In this document: positions 34,949 through 43,451 of the stretch, one piece after another
How the letters are laid out: each line of letters starts with the position of its first letter
Numbering within the stretch: the stretch's first letter is position 1
From: Alphaproteobacteria bacterium
GTDB taxonomy: Bacteria; Pseudomonadota; Alphaproteobacteria; Micavibrionales; Micavibrionaceae
Assembly (NCBI GenBank): GCA_030147745.1
Contig: JASBUS010000045.1
Location: 1-44,771 of the forward strand
Reading direction: 5' to 3'
Length of the DNA stretch: 44,771 nucleotides
Position numbers and translations under genes: made by a program
The notes under the pieces: generated by a model
The model's database searches: none
The model's input: only the letters and a program-made list of their open reading frames with translations
What the model was told of the DNA's origin: nothing

Positions 34949-34964
34949 ACACGATATATAGTAT
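34949..34964 (+). promoter_or_regulatory. NrdR box 1 upstream of nrdA
   Basis: The 16 bases ACACGATATATAGTAT match the NrdR consensus ACACWATATATWGTGT at 14 positions. NrdR is the ATP/dATP-sensing repressor of ribonucleotide reductase genes. A second box begins 32 bases downstream, close to three helical turns, which is the usual arrangement. Confidence 0.72.
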
Positions 34965-34980
34965 GTTTATATTGTAACGA

Positions 34981-34996
34981 TCACTAAGGATTGTGT
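34981..34996 (+). promoter_or_regulatory. NrdR box 2 upstream of nrdA
   Basis: The 16 bases TCACTAAGGATTGTGT match the NrdR consensus at 12 positions, with a perfect right half. The 16-base gap to box 1 puts both on the same helix face. nrdA starts about 140 bases downstream. Confidence 0.62.
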
Positions 34997-35031
34997 TTCA
35001 CGCAATTTCGTTATCAACGTAAAATAGTAGC

Positions 35032-35079
35032 GTCACCGAGCTAAAAAGAGCCTAGAACTGGCTTGTTTTTACATGTGAC
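35032..35079 (+). promoter_or_regulatory. Stem-loop in the nrdA leader
   Basis: Nested pairing arms are seen: GTCAC with GTGAC (35032-35036, 35075-35079), AAAAA with TTTTT (35043-35047, 35066-35070) and AGCC with GGCT (35049-35052, 35060-35063) around a 7-base loop. The element lies between the NrdR boxes and the ribosome binding site, so it would be in the transcript. Its class is unknown. Confidence 0.4.
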
Positions 35080-35134
35080 AGGTGTAACTGAATAAAATAG
35101 GCCGTAATTAGGAGCCAACTATAGGAGTATGTCT

Positions 35135-36961
35135 ATGTTTGATGTCGCGCAGATGGAAAGAGGTAACCGCATTCGTATTGATCGCAGTCGCGATGCGAAT
35201 CTTACCGAATTTGGCAAGGCCACCCTCGCGGATCGTTATTTAATGCCGGAAGAAGCCTACCAAGATCTATTTGCCCGTGTATCAATGTACTACTGTGATA
35301 ACTCTGAACATGCGCAGCGTGTTTATGATTATATGTCGAAATTATGGTTCATGCCTGCGACACCAGTTCTATCCAACGGTGGTACGAATCGCGGCTTGCC
35401 AATTTCTTGTTTCTTGAACGAAACGGGCGACTCGCTTGAAAGCATCGTTGAACTTTGGAATGAAAATGTTTGGCTTGCGTCACTCGGCGGCGGTATTGGT
35501 TCTTACTGGGGTAACGTTCGCTCAATCGGCGAAAAAATTGGCCGTAATGGTAAGACATCAGGTATCGTTCCATTCATCCGCGTGATGGACTCATTAACAT
35601 TGGCAATCTCTCAAGGTTCACTTCGCCGTGGTTCAGCAGCGATTTACCTACCAATCTGGCACCCAGAAATTGAAGAATTCATCGAACTTCGCCGCCCAAC
35701 AGGTGGTGATCCAAATCGTAAAGCATTGAACCTACACCACGGTGTATTGGTGACGGATGCCTTTATGCATGCAGTAGAGCGCAACGAAGAATGGGCACTA
35801 CGCTCACCTAAGGACAATGCGATTATTTCGACTGTAAATGCACGTGACCTTTGGATCCGTTTGCTAACAGCGCGTATTGAAACAGGCGAACCATATATCG
35901 TCAATATTGACCATGTAAACGACCATATCCCAGCACATCACAAAATGGCGGGTTTGAGCGTGAAGATGTCAAACCTATGTTCAGAAATTACATTGCCAAC
36001 AGGCAAAGACCACTTGGGCAATGACCGTACAGCGGTTTGCTGTCTATCCTCCATCAACATGGAAAAATATGATGAATGGAAGGATGAGGAGCAATTTGTT
36101 GAAGATATTATGCGCTTCCTTGATAACGTCCTAACAGACTTCATCGAAAAAGCACCAGACAGCATGGCGAAAGCCAAATATTCTGCAATGCGTGAGCGTT
36201 CAGTTGGTCTTGGTGTTATGGGCTGGCACTCTTTCCTTCAGCAAAAAATGATCCCGATGGAAAGCGTGATGGCGAAAGTTTGGAACAAGCGTATTTTTGA
36301 ACAAATCCGCCGCCAAGCTGACAAAGCATCTCAAGTCCTCGCTGAAGAGCGCGGTGCATGCCCTGATGCAGCTGATTACGGTATTCAGGAACGTTTCTCT
36401 AACAAAATGGCGATTGCGCCAACAGCATCGATCTCGATCATTTGTGGTGGTGCGTCTCCAGGTATTGAACCAAATGCAGCAAATGCGTTTACGCATAAAA
36501 CATTGTCAGGTTCATTCGCGGTACGTAACCGTTACCTTGAAGCAATTTTGGAAGAGAAAGGCCAGAATAACGAAGATGTTTGGTCATCAATCTTCACAAA
36601 CGAAGGGTCTGTACAGCATCTTGATTTCTTGAGTGATCTTGAAAAAGACGTGTTTAAGACCGCATTTGAAATAGACCAGCGTTGGTTGGTTGAACATGCG
36701 GCTGACCGTGCAGAATTCATCTGCCAGGCACAGTCATTAAACGTCTTCTTGCCTGCGAATGTGCACAAGAAAGACCTGCATGAAATTCACTATCTTGCAT
36801 GGAAAAAAGGCGTCAAGTCTCTTTACTACTGCCGTTCGAAGTCTATTCAGCGTGCAGAAAGTGATGCAAGCTGGAAACGTGGTTCAACAATCGCACCAGA
36901 TAATCTGCGCGAGCCAGAGCTACAAGAAAACAACTACGAAGAATGTTTATCATGCCAATAA
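35135..36961 (+). CDS. nrdA: Class I ribonucleoside-diphosphate reductase, alpha subunit (short form)
   Basis: NrdA reduces ribonucleotides to deoxyribonucleotides for DNA synthesis. The 608-residue protein is much shorter than E. coli NrdA (761) and lacks the N-terminal ATP-cone. Catalytic residues are present: C92 (PISCFLN), N280-C282-E284 in NLCSE, a Cys pair at 302-303 (AVCCLSS), and the radical-transfer pair Y564-Y565 in SLYYC. The C-terminal tail ends ECLSCQ with the C-x-x-C that rereduces the active site. The YY pair identifies class I, so a beta subunit (NrdB) is needed, but none is adjacent. I chose the ATG at 35135 because AGGAG lies 7 bases before it; an ATG two codons earlier is also possible. 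Short NrdA forms of this kind occur in Rickettsia and relatives. Confidence 0.94.
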   Translation: MFDVAQMERGNRIRIDRSRDANLTEFGKATLADRYLMPEEAYQDLFARVSMYYCDNSEHAQRVYDYMSKLWFMPATPVLSNGGTNRGLPISCFLNETGDSLESIVELWNENVWLASLGGGIGSYWGNVRSIGEKIGRNGKTSGIVPFIRVMDSLTLAISQGSLRRGSAAIYLPIWHPEIEEFIELRRPTGGDPNRKALNLHHGVLVTDAFMHAVERNEEWALRSPKDNAIISTVNARDLWIRLLTARIETGEPYIVNIDHVNDHIPAHHKMAGLSVKMSNLCSEITLPTGKDHLGNDRTAVCCLSSINMEKYDEWKDEEQFVEDIMRFLDNVLTDFIEKAPDSMAKAKYSAMRERSVGLGVMGWHSFLQQKMIPMESVMAKVWNKRIFEQIRRQADKASQVLAEERGACPDAADYGIQERFSNKMAIAPTASISIICGGASPGIEPNAANAFTHKTLSGSFAVRNRYLEAILEEKGQNNEDVWSSIFTNEGSVQHLDFLSDLEKDVFKTAFEIDQRWLVEHAADRAEFICQAQSLNVFLPANVHKKDLHEIHYLAWKKGVKSLYYCRSKSIQRAESDASWKRGSTIAPDNLREPELQENNYEECLSCQ

Positions 36962-37002
36962 AGTGTTTATGGTCACGATAAGGGACAAGCATTCGAAAGG
37001 GG

Positions 37003-37030
37003 CCTCACAGAAATGTGAGGTCTTTTTTTT
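37003..37030 (+). terminator. Intrinsic terminator after nrdA
   Basis: Perfect arms CCTCACA and TGTGAGG enclose a GAAA tetraloop, followed by a run of T (37022-37030). It ends nrdA as a single-gene transcript and so confirms that no nrdB follows in the operon. Confidence 0.92.
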
Positions 37031-37031
37031 A

Positions 37032-37059
37032 TTGATTTTCAATATGTTACCTGTATAAA
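37032..37059 (+). promoter_or_regulatory. Putative promoter for the following lipoprotein gene
   Basis: TTGATT (37032-37037) and TATAAA (37054-37059) are 16 bases apart, directly after the nrdA terminator. The leader to the ATG would be about 120 bases. The rest of the gap shows no other element. Confidence 0.35.
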
Positions 37060-37184
37060 TTGCATTTAGTAATATTTTTGGGTAAAATTACATAACATTC
37101 TGGTTGTGTATGTCGCAGAAAGCGTGCTAGGAAATAATCAGAATAACGATTGGGTAATAGAGCGAGATGAGAAGGTTTTTTAAA

Positions 37185-37835
37185 ATGGCAGATTTCAAAC
37201 AATGTGTAATGGCTTTTGGTTTAGTGGCAACAACCGCACTTTCGGGTTGTGCAAGCACAAGCGCAACTGAGCAATACACAGGCACAGGGTCACTCTTTAA
37301 CCCACAAGCGAATGTAACGCAAACGGTTCAGCGCGATGCAAAACAGCAGCAGCAACAGCCTGGTATGATTTTACAGCGCAGTTTTAATGGCCTATCAGCG
37401 CAATATTGTGAGAAGCCAGATACATGGGTTGGCTCGTCTTACTGTTTCGATCAAAAAGATATTAAACGCCTTATTGGCAATGACAAAATTGCTGGCTTAC
37501 AAATGCAGCAAACAGGTCCGCAATACGGTAAGCAAATTTGGAATTCGACGATGGCGCAGGTTTATCGTGGTACAGATATTAAAGCACAAAGCAGCAATGG
37601 TGCTATTAGCCTAGGTCATAACAGAAAAGGCGCCGTAAACGCGGTGCAGGCTTTGATGGCAAATACATATGAAAGCCGTTGTTTGGATGCGTTTATGTTG
37701 ACACCAAATTCACGCATCAATGGTATTTTGCCCAAAACACCAAAAGAATTAGGCACATTTGATAATTGTGCACGTGAATTGAAAATTGCAGAAACCACCC
37801 ACCGTATGGGCGGCATTAACATTCGCATCAAATAA
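37185..37835 (+). CDS. Predicted lipoprotein of unknown function
   Basis: The 216-residue product has a hydrophobic N-terminus and lipobox LSGC about 19-22 residues in, so it should be lipid-anchored. I chose the ATG at 37185 because AGAAGG lies 9 bases upstream; an ATG six codons earlier is in frame and would give a more basic n-region. After a Gln-rich stretch (KQQQQQPG) comes a conserved-looking domain, WVGSSYCFDQKDIKRL, then AVNAVQALMANTYESRCLDAF. Four Cys in the mature part (CEKP, YCFD, RCLD, NCAR) could form two disulfides in the periplasm. No family is recognised. A terminator follows. Confidence 0.78.
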   Translation: MADFKQCVMAFGLVATTALSGCASTSATEQYTGTGSLFNPQANVTQTVQRDAKQQQQQPGMILQRSFNGLSAQYCEKPDTWVGSSYCFDQKDIKRLIGNDKIAGLQMQQTGPQYGKQIWNSTMAQVYRGTDIKAQSSNGAISLGHNRKGAVNAVQALMANTYESRCLDAFMLTPNSRINGILPKTPKELGTFDNCARELKIAETTHRMGGINIRIK

Positions 37836-37859
37836 ACTCATACAGTTTCATTGGAAAAA

Positions 37860-37891
37860 GCGGTAAGTCTTGCACTTCACCGCTTTTTTTT
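37860..37891 (+). terminator. Intrinsic terminator after the lipoprotein gene
   Basis: GCGGT and ACCGC arms with an inner AAGT/ACTT stem and a short loop are followed by eight T (37884-37891). It separates the lipoprotein gene from the next gene. Confidence 0.88.
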
Positions 37892-37929
37892 GTATTGAAA
37901 AGACATAGATAAAGGATGAGGAGAGAGAG

Positions 37930-38574
37930 ATGCGTAAACTATTAATAGCTGTCGCGGTTTTGGGGGTAGTTGGTGTTGTTGGTTTTCAAGTGGGCAATAA
38001 GGCCGCCCATAATAATGAAGATATTCCGCCGCCAGCGCAGGACTTCTCGTCAGCGGATAAAGACATTATGCAAGATACATTGCAAAACATGGAAAAACTG
38101 GCTGAAACTTATGGCGGCCAATATCAAAGTGTGTCCATGCTGCGTGCTTCAAATGAGATAGCCAATCAGGCGCTCGATAATGGCACGGACCTTGAAAAAC
38201 GTCAGACCGCCGCAGGTGTGTTCTCAGGCTATATGGCGCGCAACACCATTGGGTTAAAAGAATATTGTGATCAACAAGGTGTAGATATGACGCCATTTGT
38301 TGATAAATTCATCAAGCATAACGCGCCGATGGCTGAAGTCGCCCAAAAATATTATGTGGTCGAGAATCAGGTTGAAAGTGCTTTCGCAGAAATGAAAGAC
38401 ACCGTGATGCGTATGGTCGACATGGAAATGCAAGATGTTGCAAAAATGCTGAAATACCCATCGACGAAAGAAAGCTGCGTGTTCATGAATGATTCCGCCG
38501 ATCGTATTTTGTCTAAAGCGTCGTTCAAAGACCTTGTCCCTGCGGCATATGCAGTCTTAGACGCCGCGAAGTAA
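37930..38574 (+). CDS. Membrane-anchored or exported protein of unknown function
   Basis: A 214-aa protein whose N-terminus (MRKLLIAVAVLGVVGVVGFQVG) is a signal peptide or single membrane anchor. The rest is mainly helical, with the pattern DKDIMQDTLQNMEKLAETY, QTAAGVFSGYMARN and ESAFAEMKDTVMRMVDMEMQDV. It has two Cys (EYCDQQ and ESCVFM). No family is recognised. A G/A-rich ribosome binding site (GAGGAGAG) precedes the ATG. It lies 25 bp upstream of ispG on the same strand and may be co-transcribed with it. Confidence 0.75.
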   Translation: MRKLLIAVAVLGVVGVVGFQVGNKAAHNNEDIPPPAQDFSSADKDIMQDTLQNMEKLAETYGGQYQSVSMLRASNEIANQALDNGTDLEKRQTAAGVFSGYMARNTIGLKEYCDQQGVDMTPFVDKFIKHNAPMAEVAQKYYVVENQVESAFAEMKDTVMRMVDMEMQDVAKMLKYPSTKESCVFMNDSADRILSKASFKDLVPAAYAVLDAAK

Positions 38575-38599
38575 AGAGCTTAAATAAGGATAGATCAAC

Positions 38600-39853
38600 A
38601 TGGTTATGCTTTCACAAATCCAGCGCCATAAAACATGTGCGGTTAAAGTTGGTGCGGTCACAGTTGGCGGCGGCGCACCTGTCGTTGTACAAAGCATGAC
38701 AAATACGGATACAGCTGATGTCGCGGCAACCGTGACACAGGTCAAGGAACTTGCCTATGCAGGCTCGGAAATCGTCCGCATCACCGTGAATAACGAAGAG
38801 GCCGCTGCGGCTGTCCCGCATATTAAAGAACAGCTTGCCAAGCAGCGCGTCTTTGTTCCGCTTGCAGGTTGTTTCCACTATAACGGCCATGATCTACTTG
38901 ATAAATATCCTGATATGGCGCAGGCACTCGATAAATATCGTATCAATCCGGGCAATGTCGGCTTTGGTGAGAAAAAAGATAAGCAATTCGCGATGATCAT
39001 CGAAACCGCGCTGAAATATGATAAAGCGGTGCGTATTGGTGTGAATTGGGGCTCATTAGACCAAAAATTATCGACGCAGCTAATGGATGAAAATGCCAAG
39101 CGTGAAGCGCCAATGCCTGCCGATGCGGTCATGCGCGAAGCTCTGGTTCAGTCGGCTTTAATTAGTGCACAGCAAGCCGAAGAATTAGGCTTGGGTAAAG
39201 ACCGTATTATTCTGTCAGCTAAAGTCAGCCGCGTGCAGGATCTTATCGCGGTCTATCAGGAATTGGCACATCGCAGCGACTATGCATTACATCTTGGCTT
39301 AACTGAGGCAGGTATGGGCAGTAAAGGTATTGTCGCGACCGCTGTGGGCGAAGGCATCCTTCTGCAAATGGGGATTGGTGATACGATTCGTGCTTCGCTC
39401 ACGCCAAAAGTCGGTGAAAGCCGCACTTTGGAAGTCAAAGTCTGTCAGGAATTATTACAGGTCATGGGGATCCGTTCATTTTCCGCGCAGGTTAGTGCTT
39501 GTCCGGGCTGTGGCCGAACAACCAGCACCTTCTTCCAAGAATTGGCGCAAGACATCCAAAAATCATTAGATGATAACATGCCGCGCTGGCGTAAAGATTA
39601 TCCCGGTGTTGAAGAAATGAACGTCGCGGTCATGGGCTGCATCGTTAATGGCCCGGGTGAAAGTAAACATGCCAATATCGGTATTTCATTGCCAGGTACG
39701 GGCGAAAGCCCCGTTGCCCCTGTCTTTATGGATGGTAAGAAAACCCACACATTGCGCGGCGATAACATTGCTGCAGAATTCCATGCCCTTGTCGAAGACT
39801 ACGTTAAGACGCGCTATGGCAATGGACAAGCGTCAAAAACCGCCACAGCGTAA
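38600..39853 (+). CDS. ispG: 4-hydroxy-3-methylbut-2-en-1-yl diphosphate synthase
   Basis: IspG (GcpE) catalyses the penultimate step of the non-mevalonate (MEP) isoprenoid pathway, using a 4Fe-4S cluster. At 417 aa, it has [15 protein letters not shown] near the N-terminus. The cluster ligands lie in [11 protein letters not shown] and in [18 protein letters not shown]. The fourth ligand is the Glu of GPGE. The ATG has AAGGA 9 bases upstream. It is cytoplasmic. It converges on a small unknown gene with a 6-bp gap. Confidence 0.97.
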   Translation: MVMLSQIQRHKTCAVKVGAVTVGGGAPVVVQSMTNTDTADVAATVTQVKELAYAGSEIVRITVNNEEAAAAVPHIKEQLAKQRVFVPLAGCFHYNGHDLLDKYPDMAQALDKYRINPGNVGFGEKKDKQFAMIIETALKYDKAVRIGVNWGSLDQKLSTQLMDENAKREAPMPADAVMREALVQSALISAQQAEELGLGKDRIILSAKVSRVQDLIAVYQELAHRSDYALHLGLTEAGMGSKGIVATAVGEGILLQMGIGDTIRASLTPKVGESRTLEVKVCQELLQVMGIRSFSAQVSACPGCGRTTSTFFQELAQDIQKSLDDNMPRWRKDYPGVEEMNVAVMGCIVNGPGESKHANIGISLPGTGESPVAPVFMDGKKTHTLRGDNIAAEFHALVEDYVKTRYGNGQASKTATA

Positions 39854-39859
39854 GCGTAT

Positions 39860-40156
39860 TTATAGATTAATTTTCAGCGGATTCTCTTCAAATAAATTTG
39901 CCGTAAAACCATAAGGCAAATCATTCGGTGTTGCGCGCAGGCCATCATTCGTTTCGCGAATGGCGGCGGCGGCTAAACCAAATTCAGCAACAGCCTGCAT
40001 ATTGCCTTTTTCAAGGGCTTCCGCTTCTTTTGCTTCGATTTGGTCTAAGGGAACAAGTTCATAGTTTTGATCACCCTGTGAATCGGCCGCCGTCTTAAAT
40101 GCAGCAAGCCATTGGGCTTTAGCTTTATCAAATGTGAAACCCACGCTCTCAATCAT
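39860..40156 (-). CDS. Small acidic protein of unknown function
   Basis: A 98-aa, mostly helical, soluble protein with no recognised family. It contains FDKAKAQWLAAFKTAAD and ALEKGNMQAVAEFGLAAAAI, then a C-terminal PYGFTANLFEENPLKINL. I chose the ATG at 40156, which has a strong AGGAGG 5 bases upstream; a frame from 40219 adds 21 residues without support. It diverges from polA across about 200 bp. Confidence 0.72.
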   Translation of the reverse strand: MIESVGFTFDKAKAQWLAAFKTAADSQGDQNYELVPLDQIEAKEAEALEKGNMQAVAEFGLAAAAIRETNDGLRATPNDLPYGFTANLFEENPLKINL

Positions 40157-40354
40157 GTGCCCTCCTATGAAAAACTTATTTTGGTTTATTGTATGAGGTA
40201 AGACTAACACAAATAACACGGTTATGCAACATTATATAATGATGCACAGCAATATGTTGTGAAAAAAGATCTGTGATTAGGATTCGATCTGGATTCATGC
40301 AGGCTTTTCGGGCATGGTGAGGGCATGGAAACAGCACAGAAAAAGGATCCCGCA

Positions 40355-43180
40355 ATGGATCAGAAATTAAACGATAAAGAACTCTATCTTGTCGATGCCT
40401 CCGCTTTTATCTTTCGCGCTTATCACGCGTTGCCGCCTTTGACGGCACCTGATGGCACGCCTGTTGGCGCTGTGCTGGGCTTTACCAATATGATGGTACG
40501 TTTGTTAAATGACTACCATGCCCCTTATGTCGGCGTGGTATTTGATTCTGCGCGCCAAACCTTCCGTAACGATATTTATGCGGATTATAAAGCCAATCGT
40601 GATGAAACACCGGAAGACCTTATCCCACAATTCCCACTTGTTCGCGCGGCAACGCAGGCTTTTGGGCTTGAGGTTATCGAGAAGGAAGGCTTTGAAGCGG
40701 ATGACTTGATCGCAAGCTATGCCAAGCATGCGGCGGCGCAAGGCTACCAAGTGACGATTGTTTCATCTGATAAAGACCTGATGCAGCTTGTGAATGATAA
40801 TGTTCGCATGATGGATCCGATTAAGCAGCGTTTCATTGATGCTGATGGCGTAGTCGAAAAATTCGGTGTAACTCCTGACAAAGTTGTCGATGTTCAATCC
40901 CTTGCGGGCGATAGCGTTGATAACGTCCCTGGTGTACCGGGTATCGGCGTTAAAACCGCTGCGTTATTGATAAATGAATATGGCGATCTTGAAACTTTGT
41001 TGGAGCGTGCGGGCGAAATTAAACAAAATAAACGCCGTGAGAATTTGATTGAATTTGCAGAACAGGCGCGCATTTCAAAACAGCTTGTGAAATTGGCAGA
41101 TGACGTTGACCTGCCATATCCTATCGATGTTTTAGATGCCCATGACCCAAAACGCCCAGAGGTTTTGGAGTTTTTGAAGATCCATCATTTTAATTCAGTC
41201 CTCACCCGTTTAGGGCAAGAAAAAGTAGCGGGCGCGCCAAGTGCTGCGGCTGTAAAACCATCGACGCCATCCAATGATACAGGCGCTGCGCAAGGCGCGA
41301 TCAACTTGCCTGATATGGTCAATGTCACTAAAGACTACGCCACTATTTCAAGCGCGGCTGAATTAAGCGCTTGGCTAGAGGATGCGAAATTAAGTGGTCA
41401 TTTGGCGTTTGATACCGAAACCACAGGTCTGACCCCTGCAAAGGTCGACTTGGTCGGGATTTCACTTTCAACCCGCGCAGGCCGCGCCTGTTATATTCCG
41501 CTCGCGCATAAAACAAAACCTGTTGATTTGCTAAGTGACCCTGATGCATCGGATGATGTCCCGCAAATGAAATTGGCCGAAGCGATCGATATTTTGCAGC
41601 CATATTTGCAAGATAAAACCATCCTTAAAATCGCGCATAATGCGAAATATGATTTGCAGATATTGTGGAATGCAGGCTTCGCGGATGACGTCGCGCCGCT
41701 CGATGACACAATGTTAATGTCATATATATTAGATGGCGCGCAGCATAGCCATGGCATGGATGCACTTGCCGAAATGAATTTTGGTATTCAGACCATTAAA
41801 TTTAGCGATATATGCGGCAGCGGGAAAAAACAAATCACCTTTGATTATGTGCCCGTGAAGGAAGCATCTGAATATGCGGCGGAAGATGCCGATATCACAC
41901 TGCGCCTATATAATGTCTTGAAACCACGCATCGCCCATGAAAAAGTCACGCGCATTTATGAAGATGTAGAACGCCGCTTAGCGCCTGTGATTGCCCGCAT
42001 GGAAAATAACGGCGTGGTGGTTGATCCGCTTGTTTTGAAAGAACTCAGCACCGAATTCGCCGCGCGCATTCGTGAGGTCGAAGCAGAAATCTACCAACTG
42101 GCTGGACATGAGTTTAACATTGCTTCTCCAAAACAATTGGGTGTGGTGCTGTTTGAAGAGCTTGGCTTGCAAGGCGGCAAAAAAACCAAATCAGGTGATT
42201 GGTCAACATCTGTGGATGTGCTTGAAAAGCTTGAAAGTGAAGGCCATGAAATCGTCAAGAAGGTTATGACCTTCCGCTCGCTCTCTAAGTTGAAATCAAC
42301 TTATTCAGACAGTTTACAGGATGATATTTTTGACAAAACAGGGCGTGTCCATACATCCTTCCATATGGCGCTGACCACAACAGGGCGTTTGTCGTCATCT
42401 GACCCGAACCTGCAAAATATTCCCATTCGTACCGAAGATGGTCGCCGTATTCGTACCGCCTTTATTGCGCCTGCTGGCCGGAAAATTATCTGCGCCGACT
42501 ATTCACAGGTTGAATTGCGTTTGATTGCCGCGATGGCGAATGTGAAGCTTCTAAAAGACGCCTTTATTAATGGCGAAGATATTCACGCTTTAACGGCATC
42601 TCAGGTCTTTGGCCATCCATTGGCGGATGTCACACCTGAATTACGCCGCCGTGCCAAAGCCGTCAATTTCGGCATTATTTATGGCATCAGTGCATTTGGT
42701 CTTGCTAAACAGCTTGATTGTAGCCGCGGTGAAGCGCAGGGCTTTATTGAATCCTATTTCGCACGTTTCCCTGAAATTCCTGCCTTTATGGAGGCAACGA
42801 AGGAACAGGCACGTAAAGATGGCTATGTCAAAACCTTGTTTGGCCGTAAATGCTTTGTGCCGGGCATTAATGATAAAAACGGTATGCGCCGCAATTTTGC
42901 GGAGCGTCAGGCGATTAATGCGCCGCTTCAGGGCACAGCTGCCGATATCATTAAACTCGCCATGATCCGCATTGACCGCCGCCTGCGTGATGAGCATCCA
43001 GATGCGCAGATGATCTTGCAAATCCACGATGAGGTGATGATCGAAGCGCCAGATGAGAAGGTGGATATTGTCAAAGCCCTCGTGCGTCAAGAAATGGAAG
43101 CGGCGGCAGAGATTGTCCATATCGGCTTGCCATTAATTGCTGAGGCAGATGCCGCGCAATGTTGGGCGGATGCGCATTAA
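40355..43180 (+). CDS. polA: DNA polymerase I
   Basis: PolA fills gaps and removes RNA primers in replication and repair. About 941 residues carry all three domains. The 5'-nuclease starts LYLVDASAFIFRAYHALPPL. The 3'-5' proofreading domain has FDTETTG, HNAKYDLQIL and AAEDADITL, so its acidic residues appear intact. The polymerase has motif A DYSQVELRL, the O-helix RRRAKAVNFGIIYGIS and motif C QIHDEV. I chose the ATG at 40355 because AGGA lies 7 bases before it and the family start fits; an ATG at 40325 has no well-placed ribosome binding site. It is transcribed ahead of the small-gene operon. Confidence 0.97.
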   Translation: MDQKLNDKELYLVDASAFIFRAYHALPPLTAPDGTPVGAVLGFTNMMVRLLNDYHAPYVGVVFDSARQTFRNDIYADYKANRDETPEDLIPQFPLVRAATQAFGLEVIEKEGFEADDLIASYAKHAAAQGYQVTIVSSDKDLMQLVNDNVRMMDPIKQRFIDADGVVEKFGVTPDKVVDVQSLAGDSVDNVPGVPGIGVKTAALLINEYGDLETLLERAGEIKQNKRRENLIEFAEQARISKQLVKLADDVDLPYPIDVLDAHDPKRPEVLEFLKIHHFNSVLTRLGQEKVAGAPSAAAVKPSTPSNDTGAAQGAINLPDMVNVTKDYATISSAAELSAWLEDAKLSGHLAFDTETTGLTPAKVDLVGISLSTRAGRACYIPLAHKTKPVDLLSDPDASDDVPQMKLAEAIDILQPYLQDKTILKIAHNAKYDLQILWNAGFADDVAPLDDTMLMSYILDGAQHSHGMDALAEMNFGIQTIKFSDICGSGKKQITFDYVPVKEASEYAAEDADITLRLYNVLKPRIAHEKVTRIYEDVERRLAPVIARMENNGVVVDPLVLKELSTEFAARIREVEAEIYQLAGHEFNIASPKQLGVVLFEELGLQGGKKTKSGDWSTSVDVLEKLESEGHEIVKKVMTFRSLSKLKSTYSDSLQDDIFDKTGRVHTSFHMALTTTGRLSSSDPNLQNIPIRTEDGRRIRTAFIAPAGRKIICADYSQVELRLIAAMANVKLLKDAFINGEDIHALTASQVFGHPLADVTPELRRRAKAVNFGIIYGISAFGLAKQLDCSRGEAQGFIESYFARFPEIPAFMEATKEQARKDGYVKTLFGRKCFVPGINDKNGMRRNFAERQAINAPLQGTAADIIKLAMIRIDRRLRDEHPDAQMILQIHDEVMIEAPDEKVDIVKALVRQEMEAAAEIVHIGLPLIAEADAAQCWADAH

Positions 43181-43187
43181 AATAAAT

Positions 43188-43217
43188 TTGACATAAACGA
43201 ACGGCCTGTTCTATAAC
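43188..43217 (+). promoter_or_regulatory. Promoter of the small-protein operon
   Basis: A perfect TTGACA (43188-43193) and TATAAC (43212-43217) are 18 bases apart, 30 bases upstream of the first small gene. It starts just after the polA stop, so the operon need not depend on polA transcription. Confidence 0.62.
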
Positions 43218-43246
43218 CAAGCCTTATAGATTCGAGGAGGTATGTG

Positions 43247-43450
43247 ATGGGTTTTCGTCGTCATTTTGTTGTTGCGGTTGCCGCAGCTTTGGGTTTGAGC
43301 GCCGCGTCAGCGAGCGTATTTAATGCAGCCGCATCAAGTTATAAAAATTTACCAAAAGATTTAGCACCACGTGGCCGTAAGGATGACATCTATGCGATGC
43401 CAAATGCCGATGCGCAATATTACAAAAAACACCAACATGGGATGCGCTAA
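43247..43450 (+). CDS. Small secreted protein with C-terminal YAMPN motif
   Basis: A 67-aa product with a signal peptide (FVVAVAAALGLSAASASVF, cleavage near ASA) and a basic, Tyr-rich mature part of only about 40 residues. The end reads RKDDIYAMPNADAQYYKKHQ, which matches the end of the next gene's product. I chose the ATG at 43247, with GAGGAGG 6 bases upstream. No family is recognised. It is the first gene of the operon and its stop is 1 base before the next ATG. Confidence 0.7.
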   Translation: MGFRRHFVVAVAAALGLSAASASVFNAAASSYKNLPKDLAPRGRKDDIYAMPNADAQYYKKHQHGMR

Positions 43451-43451
43451 T

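Larger units (their letters stand above)
34532..35134. other. 600-bp divergent regulatory region between pyk and nrdA
   Basis: The pyk side holds a promoter (34567-34596). The nrdA side holds two NrdR boxes and a hairpin leader, listed separately. The middle (about 34600-34945) is AT-rich; I see no coding region, terminator or convincing RNA there. A 73-codon minus-strand frame at 34684-34905 has no ribosome binding site and no protein-like character. Confidence 0.6.

Noticed and set aside
36971-37000. Text after the nrdA stop that resembles the first part of a GEMM-I c-di-GMP riboswitch (GGTCACG, AGGG, CATTCGAAAG).
   Set aside because: The second half of the aptamer (GGGACGCAAAGCC region) is absent, and the element lies downstream of a gene, directly before a terminator, with no gene to control close by.
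42641-43120. A 159-codon open frame antisense to the polymerase domain of polA.
   Set aside because: Shadow of the strongly conserved polymerase motifs on the other strand.
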